A DNA stretch of 9,671 bases from an uncultured Steroidobacteraceae bacterium (GCA_955652625.1 CATPBM010000287.1:1-9671), one strand, 5' to 3'. Counted from the first letter of the stretch, positions 1 through 7,607 are shown. Translations and numbers: made by a program. Notes: generated by a model from the sequence alone, not told the origin.

Positions 1-936
1 CTGTGGGGGCGCGCGCCGCGCACCATGATCGTGGGCGTGCTGGCGACCTGCTACATCACCGGGCTTGCGCTGCGCATCGTCATCAATCTCTCCTACAAGG
101 CCTTCGTCGATCCCGAGTGGCATGCGGAGACGCTGTTCGAGCTCTTCGGCGGGGCTCTGTCCTCGACGTATCTTCTGTTGTGCTGGAGTCTCCTGTACTT
201 CGGCATCAAGTTCTACGAGTCGCAGCGCCGACAGGAGCAGGCGATGCTCAAAGCGGTGGCGCTGGCGCAGGAGGCACAGCTTAAAATGCTGCGCTACCAG
301 CTCAACCCGCACTTCCTGTTCAACACCCTGAATGCCATCTCGACACTCATCCTCGACAACGAGAACCGCAAGGCGAACCACGCCATCACGCGCCTTTCGG
401 ACTTCCTGCGCTACACGCTCGACCAGGACCCGATGAAGAAGGTCACGCTGCGCCAGGAGATCGAAGCGCTCGACCTGTACCTCAGCACCGAGCGGCTGCG
501 CTTCGGCGAGCGCCTCAGGCTCGAGTACGCCATCGAGGACGCCGCGCTCGATGCCCTGGTCCCGAGTCTGCTGCTGCAGCCGCTGCTCGAGAACTCCCTG
601 AAGTACGCGGTATCCGCGCGCGAGCAGGGCGGCATGGTGCGCATCGAGGGCCGCACGCGCGAGGGACTGCTCGAGCTTTCGGTGATCGACGACGGTCCTG
701 GATTGCGCGAGGGCGAGCACGCCCCGATGGGCGGGGAACGCCGCGGCGTCGGGCTGCGCAACACGCGCGAGCGGCTCGGGGTGTTGTATGCAGAGCGCTG
801 CCGCTTTGCGGTGCTGAACTCCAATCCGGGCCTGCGGGGCGACATGGCGCTGCCGCTGGAGAGCGCCCCGGCGACTACCGACGCGAACGGGATGCGCCCC
901 AGCGAGCCGCCCCGTCTGCGCGGCGCGCGCGCATGA
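1..936 (+). CDS. LytS/AlgZ-type sensor histidine kinase (5' end outside window)
   Basis: Membrane sensor kinase that would autophosphorylate on histidine and pass the phosphate to the regulator encoded next. The frame is open to base 1, so the true start is probably upstream; the first ATG is at 25 and has no clear Shine-Dalgarno. Numbering from that ATG, two hydrophobic segments are visible (about residues 1-23 and 44-62). Family members usually have more transmembrane helices, which also argues for a missing N-terminus. A short helical linker leads to the His_kinase domain with QLNPHFLFNTLN, phospho-acceptor H96. The ATPase part has the N-box LLENSLKYAV (N190), the G1 box DDGPG (D223-G226) and the G2-like GVGLRNTRERL (from G241). 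After the ATPase core there is a Pro/Arg-rich tail of about 25 residues. The stop overlaps the next start as ATGA, implying translational coupling. The family is secure; the sensed signal is unknown. Confidence 0.93.
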   Translation: MWGRAPRTMIVGVLATCYITGLALRIVINLSYKAFVDPEWHAETLFELFGGALSSTYLLLCWSLLYFGIKFYESQRRQEQAMLKAVALAQEAQLKMLRYQLNPHFLFNTLNAISTLILDNENRKANHAITRLSDFLRYTLDQDPMKKVTLRQEIEALDLYLSTERLRFGERLRLEYAIEDAALDALVPSLLLQPLLENSLKYAVSAREQGGMVRIEGRTREGLLELSVIDDGPGLREGEHAPMGGERRGVGLRNTRERLGVLYAERCRFAVLNSNPGLRGDMALPLESAPATTDANGMRPSEPPRLRGARA

Positions 937-1754
937 AAATCCGCACCCTCATCGTCGATGACGAGGTGCTCTCGCGCCGCGGCGTGGAGATTCGCCTGCG
1001 CACGGAAGGTGATTTCGAGATCCTCGCCCAGTGCGCCAACGGCCGCGAGGCGCTCGCGGCCATCCAGCAGTTAAAGCCCGATCTGGTGTTTCTCGACATC
1101 CAGATGCCGGGCATGTCCGGATTCGAGGTGCTGGCACACCTGCCGCAGCAGTCCATGCCGGTGGTGGTGTTCGTCACCGCCTACGACCAGTACGCCATCC
1201 AGGCCTTCGAAGCGCGCGCCATCGACTATCTGTTGAAGCCGATCGACGAGGCGCGTTTCGCCGCCGCCCTCACGCGCGTGCGCGAGCACGTGCGCGCCAA
1301 GAGCGCCGCCGATCAGCGCGACCGCCTCATGCACATCATTGCCGAGATCACCGGCTGCGGAGAGCTCGCGCTCGATGAGCTGCTCGAGCACGGGCGCGAG
1401 GCCATCGAGGGACGGCGCCCCGAGGTGCTGCCCATCCGCCAGGGGCGCGAGACCGTGCGCGTGCCCGTGGCCTCGATCCAGTGGATCGACGCCGCGGGGG
1501 ATTACATGTGCATCCACGCCGGCGGCGACACCCATATCCTGCGCGGCACGATGAAGGAGCTCGAGGAGCTCCTGGACCCGAAGCTCTTTCAACGCGTGCA
1601 CCGCTCGACCATCGTCAACCTGCGCCTGGTGAGGAGCCTGCGCGCTCACATGAACGGCGAGTACTTCCTCACGCTCGAGGGTGGGCACGAGCTGAAGCTC
1701 TCGCGCACCTATCGCGACAAGGTCGAATATTTCCTGAGCGGGTCGGGGGGCTGA
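933..1754 (+). CDS. LytTR-family (LytR/AlgR-type) response regulator
   Basis: Cytoplasmic transcription regulator, 273 residues, typical for the family. The receiver domain (about 1-120) has the acidic pair D9/D10, the phospho-acceptor D55 in FLDIQMPG, the switch threonine T82 in VTAYD, and the conserved K102 in LLKP. A linker of about 45 residues follows, then a LytTR DNA-binding domain (about 165-270) recognisable from IQWIDAAGDYMCIH, FQRVHRSTIVNL and LKLSRTYRDKV. The ATG at 933 overlaps the kinase stop by 4 bases and has no own Shine-Dalgarno, so it is probably translated by coupling. Kinase and regulator are therefore almost certainly a cognate pair. Targets are unknown; I found no convincing LytTR direct-repeat site in the gap downstream. 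Confidence 0.95.
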   Translation: MKIRTLIVDDEVLSRRGVEIRLRTEGDFEILAQCANGREALAAIQQLKPDLVFLDIQMPGMSGFEVLAHLPQQSMPVVVFVTAYDQYAIQAFEARAIDYLLKPIDEARFAAALTRVREHVRAKSAADQRDRLMHIIAEITGCGELALDELLEHGREAIEGRRPEVLPIRQGRETVRVPVASIQWIDAAGDYMCIHAGGDTHILRGTMKELEELLDPKLFQRVHRSTIVNLRLVRSLRAHMNGEYFLTLEGGHELKLSRTYRDKVEYFLSGSGG

Positions 1755-1766
1755 GCAGGAGCGGTA

Positions 1767-1789
1767 TGCGGCCCGCTGCAGCGGCCGCA
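1767..1789 (+). other. GC-rich hairpin after the response regulator
   Basis: Starts 13 bases after the regulator stop. The outer arms TGCGGC and GCCGCA pair perfectly, and the inner CGC/GCG pairs around a TGCA loop, with a single bulged C at 1773. This gives about 9 base pairs. There is no T-run afterwards, so it is not a standard intrinsic terminator. It could protect the 3' end of the mRNA, assist Rho-dependent ending, or be chance in GC-rich DNA. Confidence 0.4.
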
Positions 1790-1853
1790 CCGAACGGCGC
1801 GCGAGAAAGCGGTGATGCAGTACCGCCCGCCGCCGCGTGGTCGGGTAACTGAG

Positions 1854-1874
1854 ACCTGCGTCACGAACGCAGGT
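1854..1874. promoter_or_regulatory. Perfect 8-base inverted repeat, possible operator
   Basis: ACCTGCGT and ACGCAGGT form a perfect inverted repeat separated by five bases (CACGA). It lies 56 bases upstream of the first ATG of the anti-sigma-like gene, in the only gap large enough for its promoter. The 13-base centre-to-centre spacing of the arms would suit a dimeric regulator. It could instead form an RNA hairpin, but no T-run follows. I could not find a convincing -35/-10 pair beside it. Confidence 0.35.
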
Positions 1875-1930
1875 GCGATGCCCTTGATGTGTGAGCCATC
1901 GCGGAGCCGAGCGCGCGACACGTTGCTTAG

Positions 1931-3484
1931 ATGTGTCTCTATATGGATGCCGCGTCTCGCCCCAAGATGGAGCCGTTCTCCGACCTGCCGGTCGAGGAGC
2001 CGCTGGATGCCGCCACAGCCCGCAGGGAGCCCCCGGGCGCGCTGCCAGCGCCTCCCGTGGTCCAGGGCGCGGGCGCGCCTGCGGCGACGTCTAAGGACCC
2101 CGAGCAAAGCGGCCTGAACTTTGTCGACCCGGAGATGTTCCTGGCCGCCGGTCAGCAGTTGACGGCGGTTCCGGTCACAGGGCCGTCCCGGGAATCCGCG
2201 CCGACACCGGAGCTCGAGCTCGAAGATCCGGTGGTCGATGACATGTTGACTGCGCCGCCGCCCGCTCCCGCCGCAGCATCGAAGCCCGCCGCGGTGGCGA
2301 TGACACCCCCACCCCCGGCGTCTGCAAAGCCTGAGTCGATCTCCCGTGCCGCGGAACCCCGTTCGGCGCGCGTGCCCATTGCGAAGACCGCCTCGCTCAG
2401 TGTTGCAGCCACGAAGCTCGCCGCCGCGGTGAGTCAGCGCACCGTCTCCGCCTCCGCCTCCGCCTCCAGAGCTGCTGCGCCTCCCGTACCGACGGTACGT
2501 TCCGCGCCCGCAAGCCAGCAGCCCCCGCGTGCGGCGGACGCATCGCCCCCCAAGGCCGGGGCGCAATCCACGGCGAAGCTCGATGCACCGAGTCTTGCGA
2601 GCTGGGCGAGTGCGCGCTCGGCGGCGACCCCGGCTGCCAAAGTGAATTCCCCGCTCGCAACGCCAGCGGCCGTCACGCCAACAGCAGCCGTGGCCCCAGT
2701 ACCGGCCCCGAGCGTGCGCCCCAAGGCGGCAACATCCGCTCCCGCGCCGGTAGCGGCGCCGACCCCCATGCCCGTGACATCTGCGCCGATGGATCGGGAT
2801 TTCATTGCCCGCAACCAGGTGGTCGAGCGTTACCTCACGGGACGCCTGCCGCTTCGGGGGGCCACTGATTTCGAGCGCTTCTGTCACGAGCATCCCGAGC
2901 TTCTCGATGAGATTGGACTGCCAGAGAGAGTGAATGCGGGCCTGCGCCTGCTCGAGGCGAGCGGCAAGCCCGAGCCGTGGCAGGAAGCCCCGCGCCCGGC
3001 GTGGCAGAAACCGCAGATGATGCTGGGCCTGGCTGCCGCAGTGGTGGTTCTTGGCGTCGCCTTAGGGCTCGTTGCCAGCGGCAGCGCCGGCAAGAGTCAT
3101 CGCGTCGCCGATCTGCAGAAGCGCCTGACCGAGCAGGCACTGGACCCGGCGACCAGCACCCGCGAAATCCGCCTGCTGCCGAGCCGCTCGGGCGCATCCA
3201 ACACCCCGGCTATCACCGTGGGTGGCGGCAAGGCCGAGCTCGCTAATCTGAAGATCGATGAGACGCGCTCTCCCTACCACAACTTCCGGATCACTATCGA
3301 CCGCATCGATCAGGGACGCGTGGGCGTGCTCTGGAACATGGCGAAGGATTCCAACGGCCATCTGCGCATTGCGCTCAACAGCTCCGCGCTCGGCCCCGGC
3401 AGCTATCAGCTCACCCTGGAAGGCATCGACTGGCGCGGCGAGCCGCAGCCGGACTCGTGGGTCACGATCGGCATAGCACGCTGA
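1931..3484 (+). CDS. Anti-sigma-factor-like single-pass membrane protein with long Pro/Ala-rich region
   Basis: Not a recognised named gene. Residues 1 to about 285 are dominated by Pro, Ala, Ser and Thr and look disordered. Residues 287-350 form a charged, helical-looking segment (RNQVVERYLTGRLP, then FERFCHEHPELL) resembling the cytoplasmic N-terminal domain of transmembrane anti-sigma factors, though the zinc-finger HxxxCxxC signature is absent and only one Cys is present there. One transmembrane helix follows at about 364-385 (MLGLAAAVVVLGVALGLVA). The remaining 130 residues look beta-rich (GVLWNMAKDSNGHLRIAL, GPGSYQLTLEGIDW) and would be periplasmic. By inference it carries an envelope signal inward; no sigma factor gene adjoins it. 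The start is uncertain: an in-frame TAG sits directly before the ATG at 1931, none of the ATGs at 1931, 1943 or 1967 has a good Shine-Dalgarno, and MEPFSDLP at 1967 is a plausible alternative. Confidence 0.82.
   Translation: MCLYMDAASRPKMEPFSDLPVEEPLDAATARREPPGALPAPPVVQGAGAPAATSKDPEQSGLNFVDPEMFLAAGQQLTAVPVTGPSRESAPTPELELEDPVVDDMLTAPPPAPAAASKPAAVAMTPPPPASAKPESISRAAEPRSARVPIAKTASLSVAATKLAAAVSQRTVSASASASRAAAPPVPTVRSAPASQQPPRAADASPPKAGAQSTAKLDAPSLASWASARSAATPAAKVNSPLATPAAVTPTAAVAPVPAPSVRPKAATSAPAPVAAPTPMPVTSAPMDRDFIARNQVVERYLTGRLPLRGATDFERFCHEHPELLDEIGLPERVNAGLRLLEASGKPEPWQEAPRPAWQKPQMMLGLAAAVVVLGVALGLVASGSAGKSHRVADLQKRLTEQALDPATSTREIRLLPSRSGASNTPAITVGGGKAELANLKIDETRSPYHNFRITIDRIDQGRVGVLWNMAKDSNGHLRIALNSSALGPGSYQLTLEGIDWRGEPQPDSWVTIGIAR
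2446..2467 (+). repeat. Short CTCCGC hexamer repeat inside the disordered region
   Basis: Three full CTCCGC units plus CTCC, encoding alternating Ser-Ala. The six-base unit means slippage would change the protein by two residues per unit without a frameshift. Confidence 0.7.
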
Positions 3485-3574
3485 CGAAGCGCTTAGCGGC
3501 AGCGTCCCCGCGCATGCAGCAGCGTCTGGCGCCGCCCGATCAGGCCGTGCATCATACGGCGCTAGTCGGGAATC

Positions 3575-3579
3575 GGGGA
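3575..3579 (+). promoter_or_regulatory. Shine-Dalgarno deciding the GTG start of the LolA-like gene
   Basis: GGGGA lies seven bases before the GTG at 3587. This supports GTG rather than the in-frame ATG at 3611, which would cut the signal peptide in half. The 102-base gap upstream (3485-3586) must hold any promoter for the downstream operon; I see no clear -35/-10 pair or terminator in it. Confidence 0.6.
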
Positions 3580-3586
3580 AACCAAC

Positions 3587-4336
3587 GTGTTCCGAGTCGC
3601 ACCACTGCTGATGGTTCTGGTGGCCCCGGCGGCTTTTGCCTACTCCGCCGCAGAGCTCGCGACCAAGAATGTCGAAGCCAAGGGTGGCATCGACAAGTTG
3701 CACGCGATCCAGTCGTTGCGCTTATCCGGGAACCTGCGGATCCGCAGCGGTACGATCGAGCTCAGGTTCATCAGCCTCGTCAAGCGTCCCCACTCGATCC
3801 GCTACGAGGCCGTGCTGCAGGACCTGACCCAGGTCCAGGCGTTCGACGGCACGCAGGCCTGGCAGATCAACCCCTTTGGGGGTCGCAAGGATCCGGAAAA
3901 ACTATCCGCCGATGACGCCAAGGGCCTCGGCGAGGACGCCGCTGATTTCGACGGGGCGCTGGTCGATTACCAGGCCAGGGGTTACACGCTTGATTACCTC
4001 GGCACCGAGGACATCGACGGGACCGAGGCGCACAAGCTGCGCGTGACGCGCCCCAACGGGGATATCACCTTCGTCTATCTCGATCCGGACGCGTTCCTGG
4101 AAATCCGCACCGTGAACCGGCGCATCGAGCACGGGATACCCAAGGAGACCATCACCGACTACAGCGACTATGAGAAGGTGAACGGGGTCTACGTGGCGCT
4201 CGCGCTGGAGTTCTGGACCAAGGGCTCCAGCGACCACCAGAAGATCCAGTACCAGAAGGCGGAAGCCAACGTCTCAGCCGACGACGGTGTGTTCGCGTTT
4301 CCCGCTACGCAGGCCGCCGCCGCGCCAGCCAAATAA
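3587..4336 (+). CDS. Exported LolA-fold protein (outer-membrane lipoprotein-sorting-protein-like)
   Basis: 249 residues. It begins with a signal peptide (MFRVAPLLMVLVAPAAFA, cleavage likely after residue 18, AFA|YS). There is no lipobox, so it should be a soluble periplasmic protein. The mature part has the pattern of the LolA/LolB-like superfamily: an N-terminal helix ending KGGIDKLHAIQSL, then a run of beta strands (LRLSGNLRIRSG, FDGTQAWQINPFGG, ITFVYLDPDAFLEIR) and the closing strand pattern DYSDYEKVNGVYVALALEF. Such folds bind a hydrophobic ligand or lipoprotein in a half-barrel. True LolA is usually shorter and sits with other genes, so this is a superfamily relative, not LolA itself. 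The C-terminus is an Ala-rich tail. The GTG start is backed by a Shine-Dalgarno at 3575. It lies 16 bases before the propeller gene, so the two are probably co-transcribed and act in the same compartment. Confidence 0.88.
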   Translation: MFRVAPLLMVLVAPAAFAYSAAELATKNVEAKGGIDKLHAIQSLRLSGNLRIRSGTIELRFISLVKRPHSIRYEAVLQDLTQVQAFDGTQAWQINPFGGRKDPEKLSADDAKGLGEDAADFDGALVDYQARGYTLDYLGTEDIDGTEAHKLRVTRPNGDITFVYLDPDAFLEIRTVNRRIEHGIPKETITDYSDYEKVNGVYVALALEFWTKGSSDHQKIQYQKAEANVSADDGVFAFPATQAAAAPAK

Positions 4337-4339
4337 TCT

Positions 4340-4344
4340 GGAGG
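4340..4344 (+). promoter_or_regulatory. Strong Shine-Dalgarno deciding the start of the propeller gene
   Basis: GGAGG, eight bases before the ATG at 4353. It rules out the longer reading from 4287, which would overlap the LolA-like gene by 50 bases and bury the signal peptide behind a basic, proline-rich stretch. Confidence 0.85.
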
Positions 4345-4352
4345 AGAGCGCG

Positions 4353-7300
4353 ATGCGAGTGAGATCCGGACCATCGGTCTGTGCGTTGTTCTGCGCGTTC
4401 ACGGCCACGGCGGTGGCGCAAGCCCCGAGCCCGGTGATCGACTCCGGCGTCATCTCGGGCCTCGGCGCCCGCAACATCGGCTCGGCGGCCATGAGCGGGC
4501 GCATAGCAGCGCTCGCGGGCTACAACGACGCCTCCGGCAAAGTGACCTTGTTCGCTGGTTCGGCAAGCGGCGGGGTATGGAAGTCGACCGACGGCGGGAC
4601 CACCTTCAAGCCGGTGTTCGATGAACAGCCGGTGCAGTCGATCGGCGCCATCGCGGTCGACCCCTCCAATCACAAGAACGTCTGGGTGGGGAGCGGTGAA
4701 ACCTGGACCCGCAACAGCGTCTCGATCGGCAACGGCATCTACAAGTCCACCGATGGCGGGGAGACCTGGGCCTTCTCGGGCCTGCCGGACTCGGAGCGCA
4801 TTTCCAGGATAGTCGTCGACCCGCGCTCCTCCGACACGGTGCACGCATGCGTGCCGGGGAAGCTGTGGAGCGACTCCGCCGAGCGCGGCCTGTACCGCAG
4901 CGCCGACGGCGGCAAGACCTGGCAGCTCACTCTCAAGGGAGCCAATGCCTCGACAGGCTGTGGCGATGTCGCGATGCAGCCCGGCAACCCGGACGTACTG
5001 CTGGCAAGCCTGTGGGATTTCCGCCGCAGGGGCTGGACCTATCGATCCGGCGGCGAAAGCCCGAAGGCTGTCTCGGGAAGCGGGTTGTACCGCAGCGCCG
5101 ATGGCGGCAAGACCTGGACGGAGCTGACTGGCGCAACTCACAAAGGCCTGCCCGCGAAGCCCTACGGCAGGATCGCCATCGCCTTTGCGCCCAGCGAGCC
5201 CAAGACCGTCTACGCTTTCATCGAGTCGACCGACTCGGGCCTTTTCATCTCGCACGACGCCGGCGCCACCTGGGAGCGCGGCGACAAGAGCACGTGGATG
5301 GTGTGGCGGCCGTTCTATTTCGCGAACCTGATCGTCGATCCGAAGGATGCCAAGCGGGTCTTCAAGACCGACGGCACGCTGATTCTTTCCGAGGATGGCG
5401 GCAAGAGCTTCGCCAGCATCGGCGGCTTCGCGGGCATGCACGGCGATGTGCACGACGTGCTCATCGACCCGAACAACTCACAGCACGTGTTCGCGGGCGA
5501 TGACGGCGGGCTGTGGATCTCCTACGACGGCGCGAACAAGTGGTGGAAGACCGACAACCTGCCAGTCTCGCAGTTCTACCACGTCAGTGTCGACAACCTG
5601 GACCCGTACCACGTGTACGGCGGCCTGCAGGACAATGCGGCCTGGGTGGGGGACTCCGCCTATCCGGGCGGGATCACCAGCTCGCGCTGGGAGAACATGT
5701 TCGGGGGCGATGGCTTCTTCACCTACGCCGACCCATCGGACGCGAACTACGTGTACGCCGAGGCGCAGGGCGGCGCCATCGGCCGCGTCAACCGGCACAC
5801 GCACGAGACCCGCGACATCCAGCCGCGGCTTGGCGCGCAGGATCTGAAACGCTTCAAGAAGCTGCGCTTCAACTGGAACACCCCCATTGCGCTGTCCCCG
5901 CACGATCCAGCCACGATTTACATCGGCGCGCAGTTCCTGTTTCGCTCCCGCGACCACGGGCAGAGCTGGGAGCGCATCTCGCCTGACCTGACAACCGATG
6001 ACCCCCAGAAGCAGAAGCAGGAGGAGTCGGGCGGGGTCACGGTGGACAACTCCGTGGCCGAGATGCACACGACCATCTTTTCGATCAGCGAATCACCGCT
6101 CGCGGCCGGCCTCATCTGGGTCGGCACCGACGACGGCAACCTGCAACTGACGCGCGACGGCGGACAGCACTGGAGCAACGTGGTTGCCAATGTTCACGGC
6201 CTGCCCAAGAACAGCTGGGTGAACTGGGTGCAGGCGAGCAGCTTTGCTGCGGGCACGGCTTACGCGGCTTTCGACCGGCATACGTTCGGCGACATGACAC
6301 CTTACGTTTACGTCACCACCGATTACGGCAAGAACTGGACGCCGCTCGTGAGTCCCAAGGACTCCAAGGGAGTACGCGGTTACGCGCATGTCATCAAGGA
6401 AGACACGGTCGATGCGCAACTGCTGTTCCTCGGCACCGAGCTCGGGCTGTGGATCTCGGTTGATGGCGGCGCGCACTGGGCGCAGTTCAAGGGTGGGCAT
6501 CTGCCCGCGGTGGCGGTGCGCGATCTCGCCATCCAGCCGCGTGACAGTGACCTGGTGCTCGCCACGCACGGCCGCGGGATCTGGATCGTCGACGACATCA
6601 CGCCGCTGCGCCACCTGACTGCGGAGCTCACCTCGCAAGAGACCGCCTTCGTATCCGCGCGCCCCGTGCAGCAGCGCATCGAGGCCAATGGCGGCTGGGT
6701 CAACGGCGCGGCCGCCTTCGTTGGCGACAATCCGCAGGACGGCGCCGTGATCACCTATTACCAGCGCACCCGGCAGCTGTTCGGCAAGCTCAGAATACAG
6801 GTACTGGACGCGAGCGGCGCCGTGCTCGATGAATTACCGGCCAGTACGCGCCGCGGCCTGAATCGTGTCCTGTGGACCATGCACCGGCAGGCGCCGCACG
6901 TGCCGCCGGCCGTGCAGCTGGCGTTCGCCGGCACCCAGGGCCCGCGCGTGCCGCCCGGCACCTATACCATCCGCATGCTGAAGGGCGACAAGACCTACGA
7001 TACCTCCCTCACCGTCGGCCTCGACCGGCGCGTGACCTGGACGCTGGCCGACCGCAAGGCGCAGTACGATGCCGCAATGAAGGTCTACACCCTCTTCAAC
7101 GACGAAACCGCCCTGTTCGCGCGGATCGCCGGCCTGCGCGCTCAGGTGGCGGAGGCCAACAAAGGCCGCCCTGACACCGATGTTCTGCACAGGAAACTCG
7201 CCGAGTTTGACGGCAAGCTCGACGTCCTGCGCAAGCGGATCGTGGCGACTAAGGAAGGCGGCGCCATCACCGGCGAGGAGCGCCTGCGCGAGCATACCGA

Positions 7301-7607
7301 CCAGCTCTACGGCGCCGTTATGTCGTGGGACGGCCCGCCCTCGCGCGCCGCGCTCGACAACACCGAGGGCCTGCGCGCTGAGCTCGATGACATCTCCCGG
7401 GAATTGGGCAAGCTGACGGCGGCGGAGCTGCCCGCACTCAACAAGGCCCTGAGCGGCAAGGGCGCGCACACCCTCGCCGTGCCCCCGTTGACGGCATTCG
7501 ACGAGGAGGACGCGCCAGACCACGGCGGCGGGGTGGGCGCCGGACGCCTCGATCCCGACGCGACCCGCCAGGTGGAGGTACCGAAGAACCTGCGCCTCTG
7601 GAATTGA
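4353..7607 (+). CDS. Secreted VPS10/sortilin-like BNR (Asp-box) beta-propeller protein
   Basis: 1084 residues with a signal peptide (about 1-22, FTATAVA|QAP). Eleven Asp-box motifs of the S/T-x-D-x-G-x-x-W/F type are visible, near residues 76, 131, 181, 246, 297, 344, 388, 530, 597, 653 and 699, for example WKSTDGGTTF, YRSADGGKTW and WISVDGGAHW. They indicate one or two large beta-propellers covering roughly 35-760, ending at the family-typical ATHGRGIWIVDD. Residues about 790-893 look like an Ig-like beta sandwich (PPGTYTIRML). Residues 895-1038 are helical with possible coiled coil and contain MSWDGPPSRAALDN. Close relatives are usually annotated as VPS10-domain protein, sialidase or glycosyl hydrolase by the repeats alone. 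I see no sialidase RIP motif, so enzymatic activity is not supported; binding of a protein or glycan is as likely. Resemblance to GH74 xyloglucanase propellers is possible but unproven. It is probably in one operon with its neighbours. Confidence 0.93.
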   Translation: MRVRSGPSVCALFCAFTATAVAQAPSPVIDSGVISGLGARNIGSAAMSGRIAALAGYNDASGKVTLFAGSASGGVWKSTDGGTTFKPVFDEQPVQSIGAIAVDPSNHKNVWVGSGETWTRNSVSIGNGIYKSTDGGETWAFSGLPDSERISRIVVDPRSSDTVHACVPGKLWSDSAERGLYRSADGGKTWQLTLKGANASTGCGDVAMQPGNPDVLLASLWDFRRRGWTYRSGGESPKAVSGSGLYRSADGGKTWTELTGATHKGLPAKPYGRIAIAFAPSEPKTVYAFIESTDSGLFISHDAGATWERGDKSTWMVWRPFYFANLIVDPKDAKRVFKTDGTLILSEDGGKSFASIGGFAGMHGDVHDVLIDPNNSQHVFAGDDGGLWISYDGANKWWKTDNLPVSQFYHVSVDNLDPYHVYGGLQDNAAWVGDSAYPGGITSSRWENMFGGDGFFTYADPSDANYVYAEAQGGAIGRVNRHTHETRDIQPRLGAQDLKRFKKLRFNWNTPIALSPHDPATIYIGAQFLFRSRDHGQSWERISPDLTTDDPQKQKQEESGGVTVDNSVAEMHTTIFSISESPLAAGLIWVGTDDGNLQLTRDGGQHWSNVVANVHGLPKNSWVNWVQASSFAAGTAYAAFDRHTFGDMTPYVYVTTDYGKNWTPLVSPKDSKGVRGYAHVIKEDTVDAQLLFLGTELGLWISVDGGAHWAQFKGGHLPAVAVRDLAIQPRDSDLVLATHGRGIWIVDDITPLRHLTAELTSQETAFVSARPVQQRIEANGGWVNGAAAFVGDNPQDGAVITYYQRTRQLFGKLRIQVLDASGAVLDELPASTRRGLNRVLWTMHRQAPHVPPAVQLAFAGTQGPRVPPGTYTIRMLKGDKTYDTSLTVGLDRRVTWTLADRKAQYDAAMKVYTLFNDETALFARIAGLRAQVAEANKGRPDTDVLHRKLAEFDGKLDVLRKRIVATKEGGAITGEERLREHTDQLYGAVMSWDGPPSRAALDNTEGLRAELDDISRELGKLTAAELPALNKALSGKGAHTLAVPPLTAFDEEDAPDHGGGVGAGRLDPDATRQVEVPKNLRLWN
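4891..4922 (+). repeat. Asp-box DNA repeat, copy 1
   Basis: 32 bases encoding YRSADGGKTW, matching the copy at 5086-5117 at 31 of 32 positions. The one difference is a synonymous GAC/GAT. The copies are 195 bases (65 codons) apart, about one propeller blade. Confidence 0.8.
5086..5117 (+). repeat. Asp-box DNA repeat, copy 2
   Basis: Second copy of the 4891-4922 repeat, in the same reading frame. The flanks are much less alike, so it is either a strongly conserved blade motif with matching codon choice or the trace of a local duplication or gene conversion. Confidence 0.8.

Noticed and set aside
1071..1790. Reverse-strand reading frame of 239 codons
   Set aside because: Antisense to the response regulator, whose receiver and LytTR motifs are unmistakable.
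1884..1912. TTGATG as a -35 box before the anti-sigma-like gene
   Set aside because: At 17 bases spacing the -10 position reads CCGAGC, far from TATAAT.
1755..1930. LytTR-type direct-repeat binding site for autoregulation
   Set aside because: The only GTT-centred match (near 1923) fails two consensus positions and has no partner repeat at the right distance.
1709..2893. Reverse-strand reading frame of 394 codons
   Set aside because: The product is an Arg/Gly-rich low-complexity chain, the antisense image of the Pro/Ala-rich region. The forward frame has a transmembrane helix and structured domains.
3529..3562. Possible terminator formed by GCGCCG and CGGCGC after the anti-sigma-like gene
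   Set aside because: Only six base pairs with a 22-base loop and no T-run; expected by chance in this GC-rich sequence.
4287..4352. Longer N-terminus for the propeller protein
   Set aside because: It would overlap the LolA-like gene and place a basic, proline-rich stretch before the signal peptide. The ATG at 4353 has a GGAGG eight bases upstream.
4305..5453. Reverse-strand reading frame of 382 codons
   Set aside because: Antisense to the propeller gene, where the forward frame carries six clear Asp-boxes.
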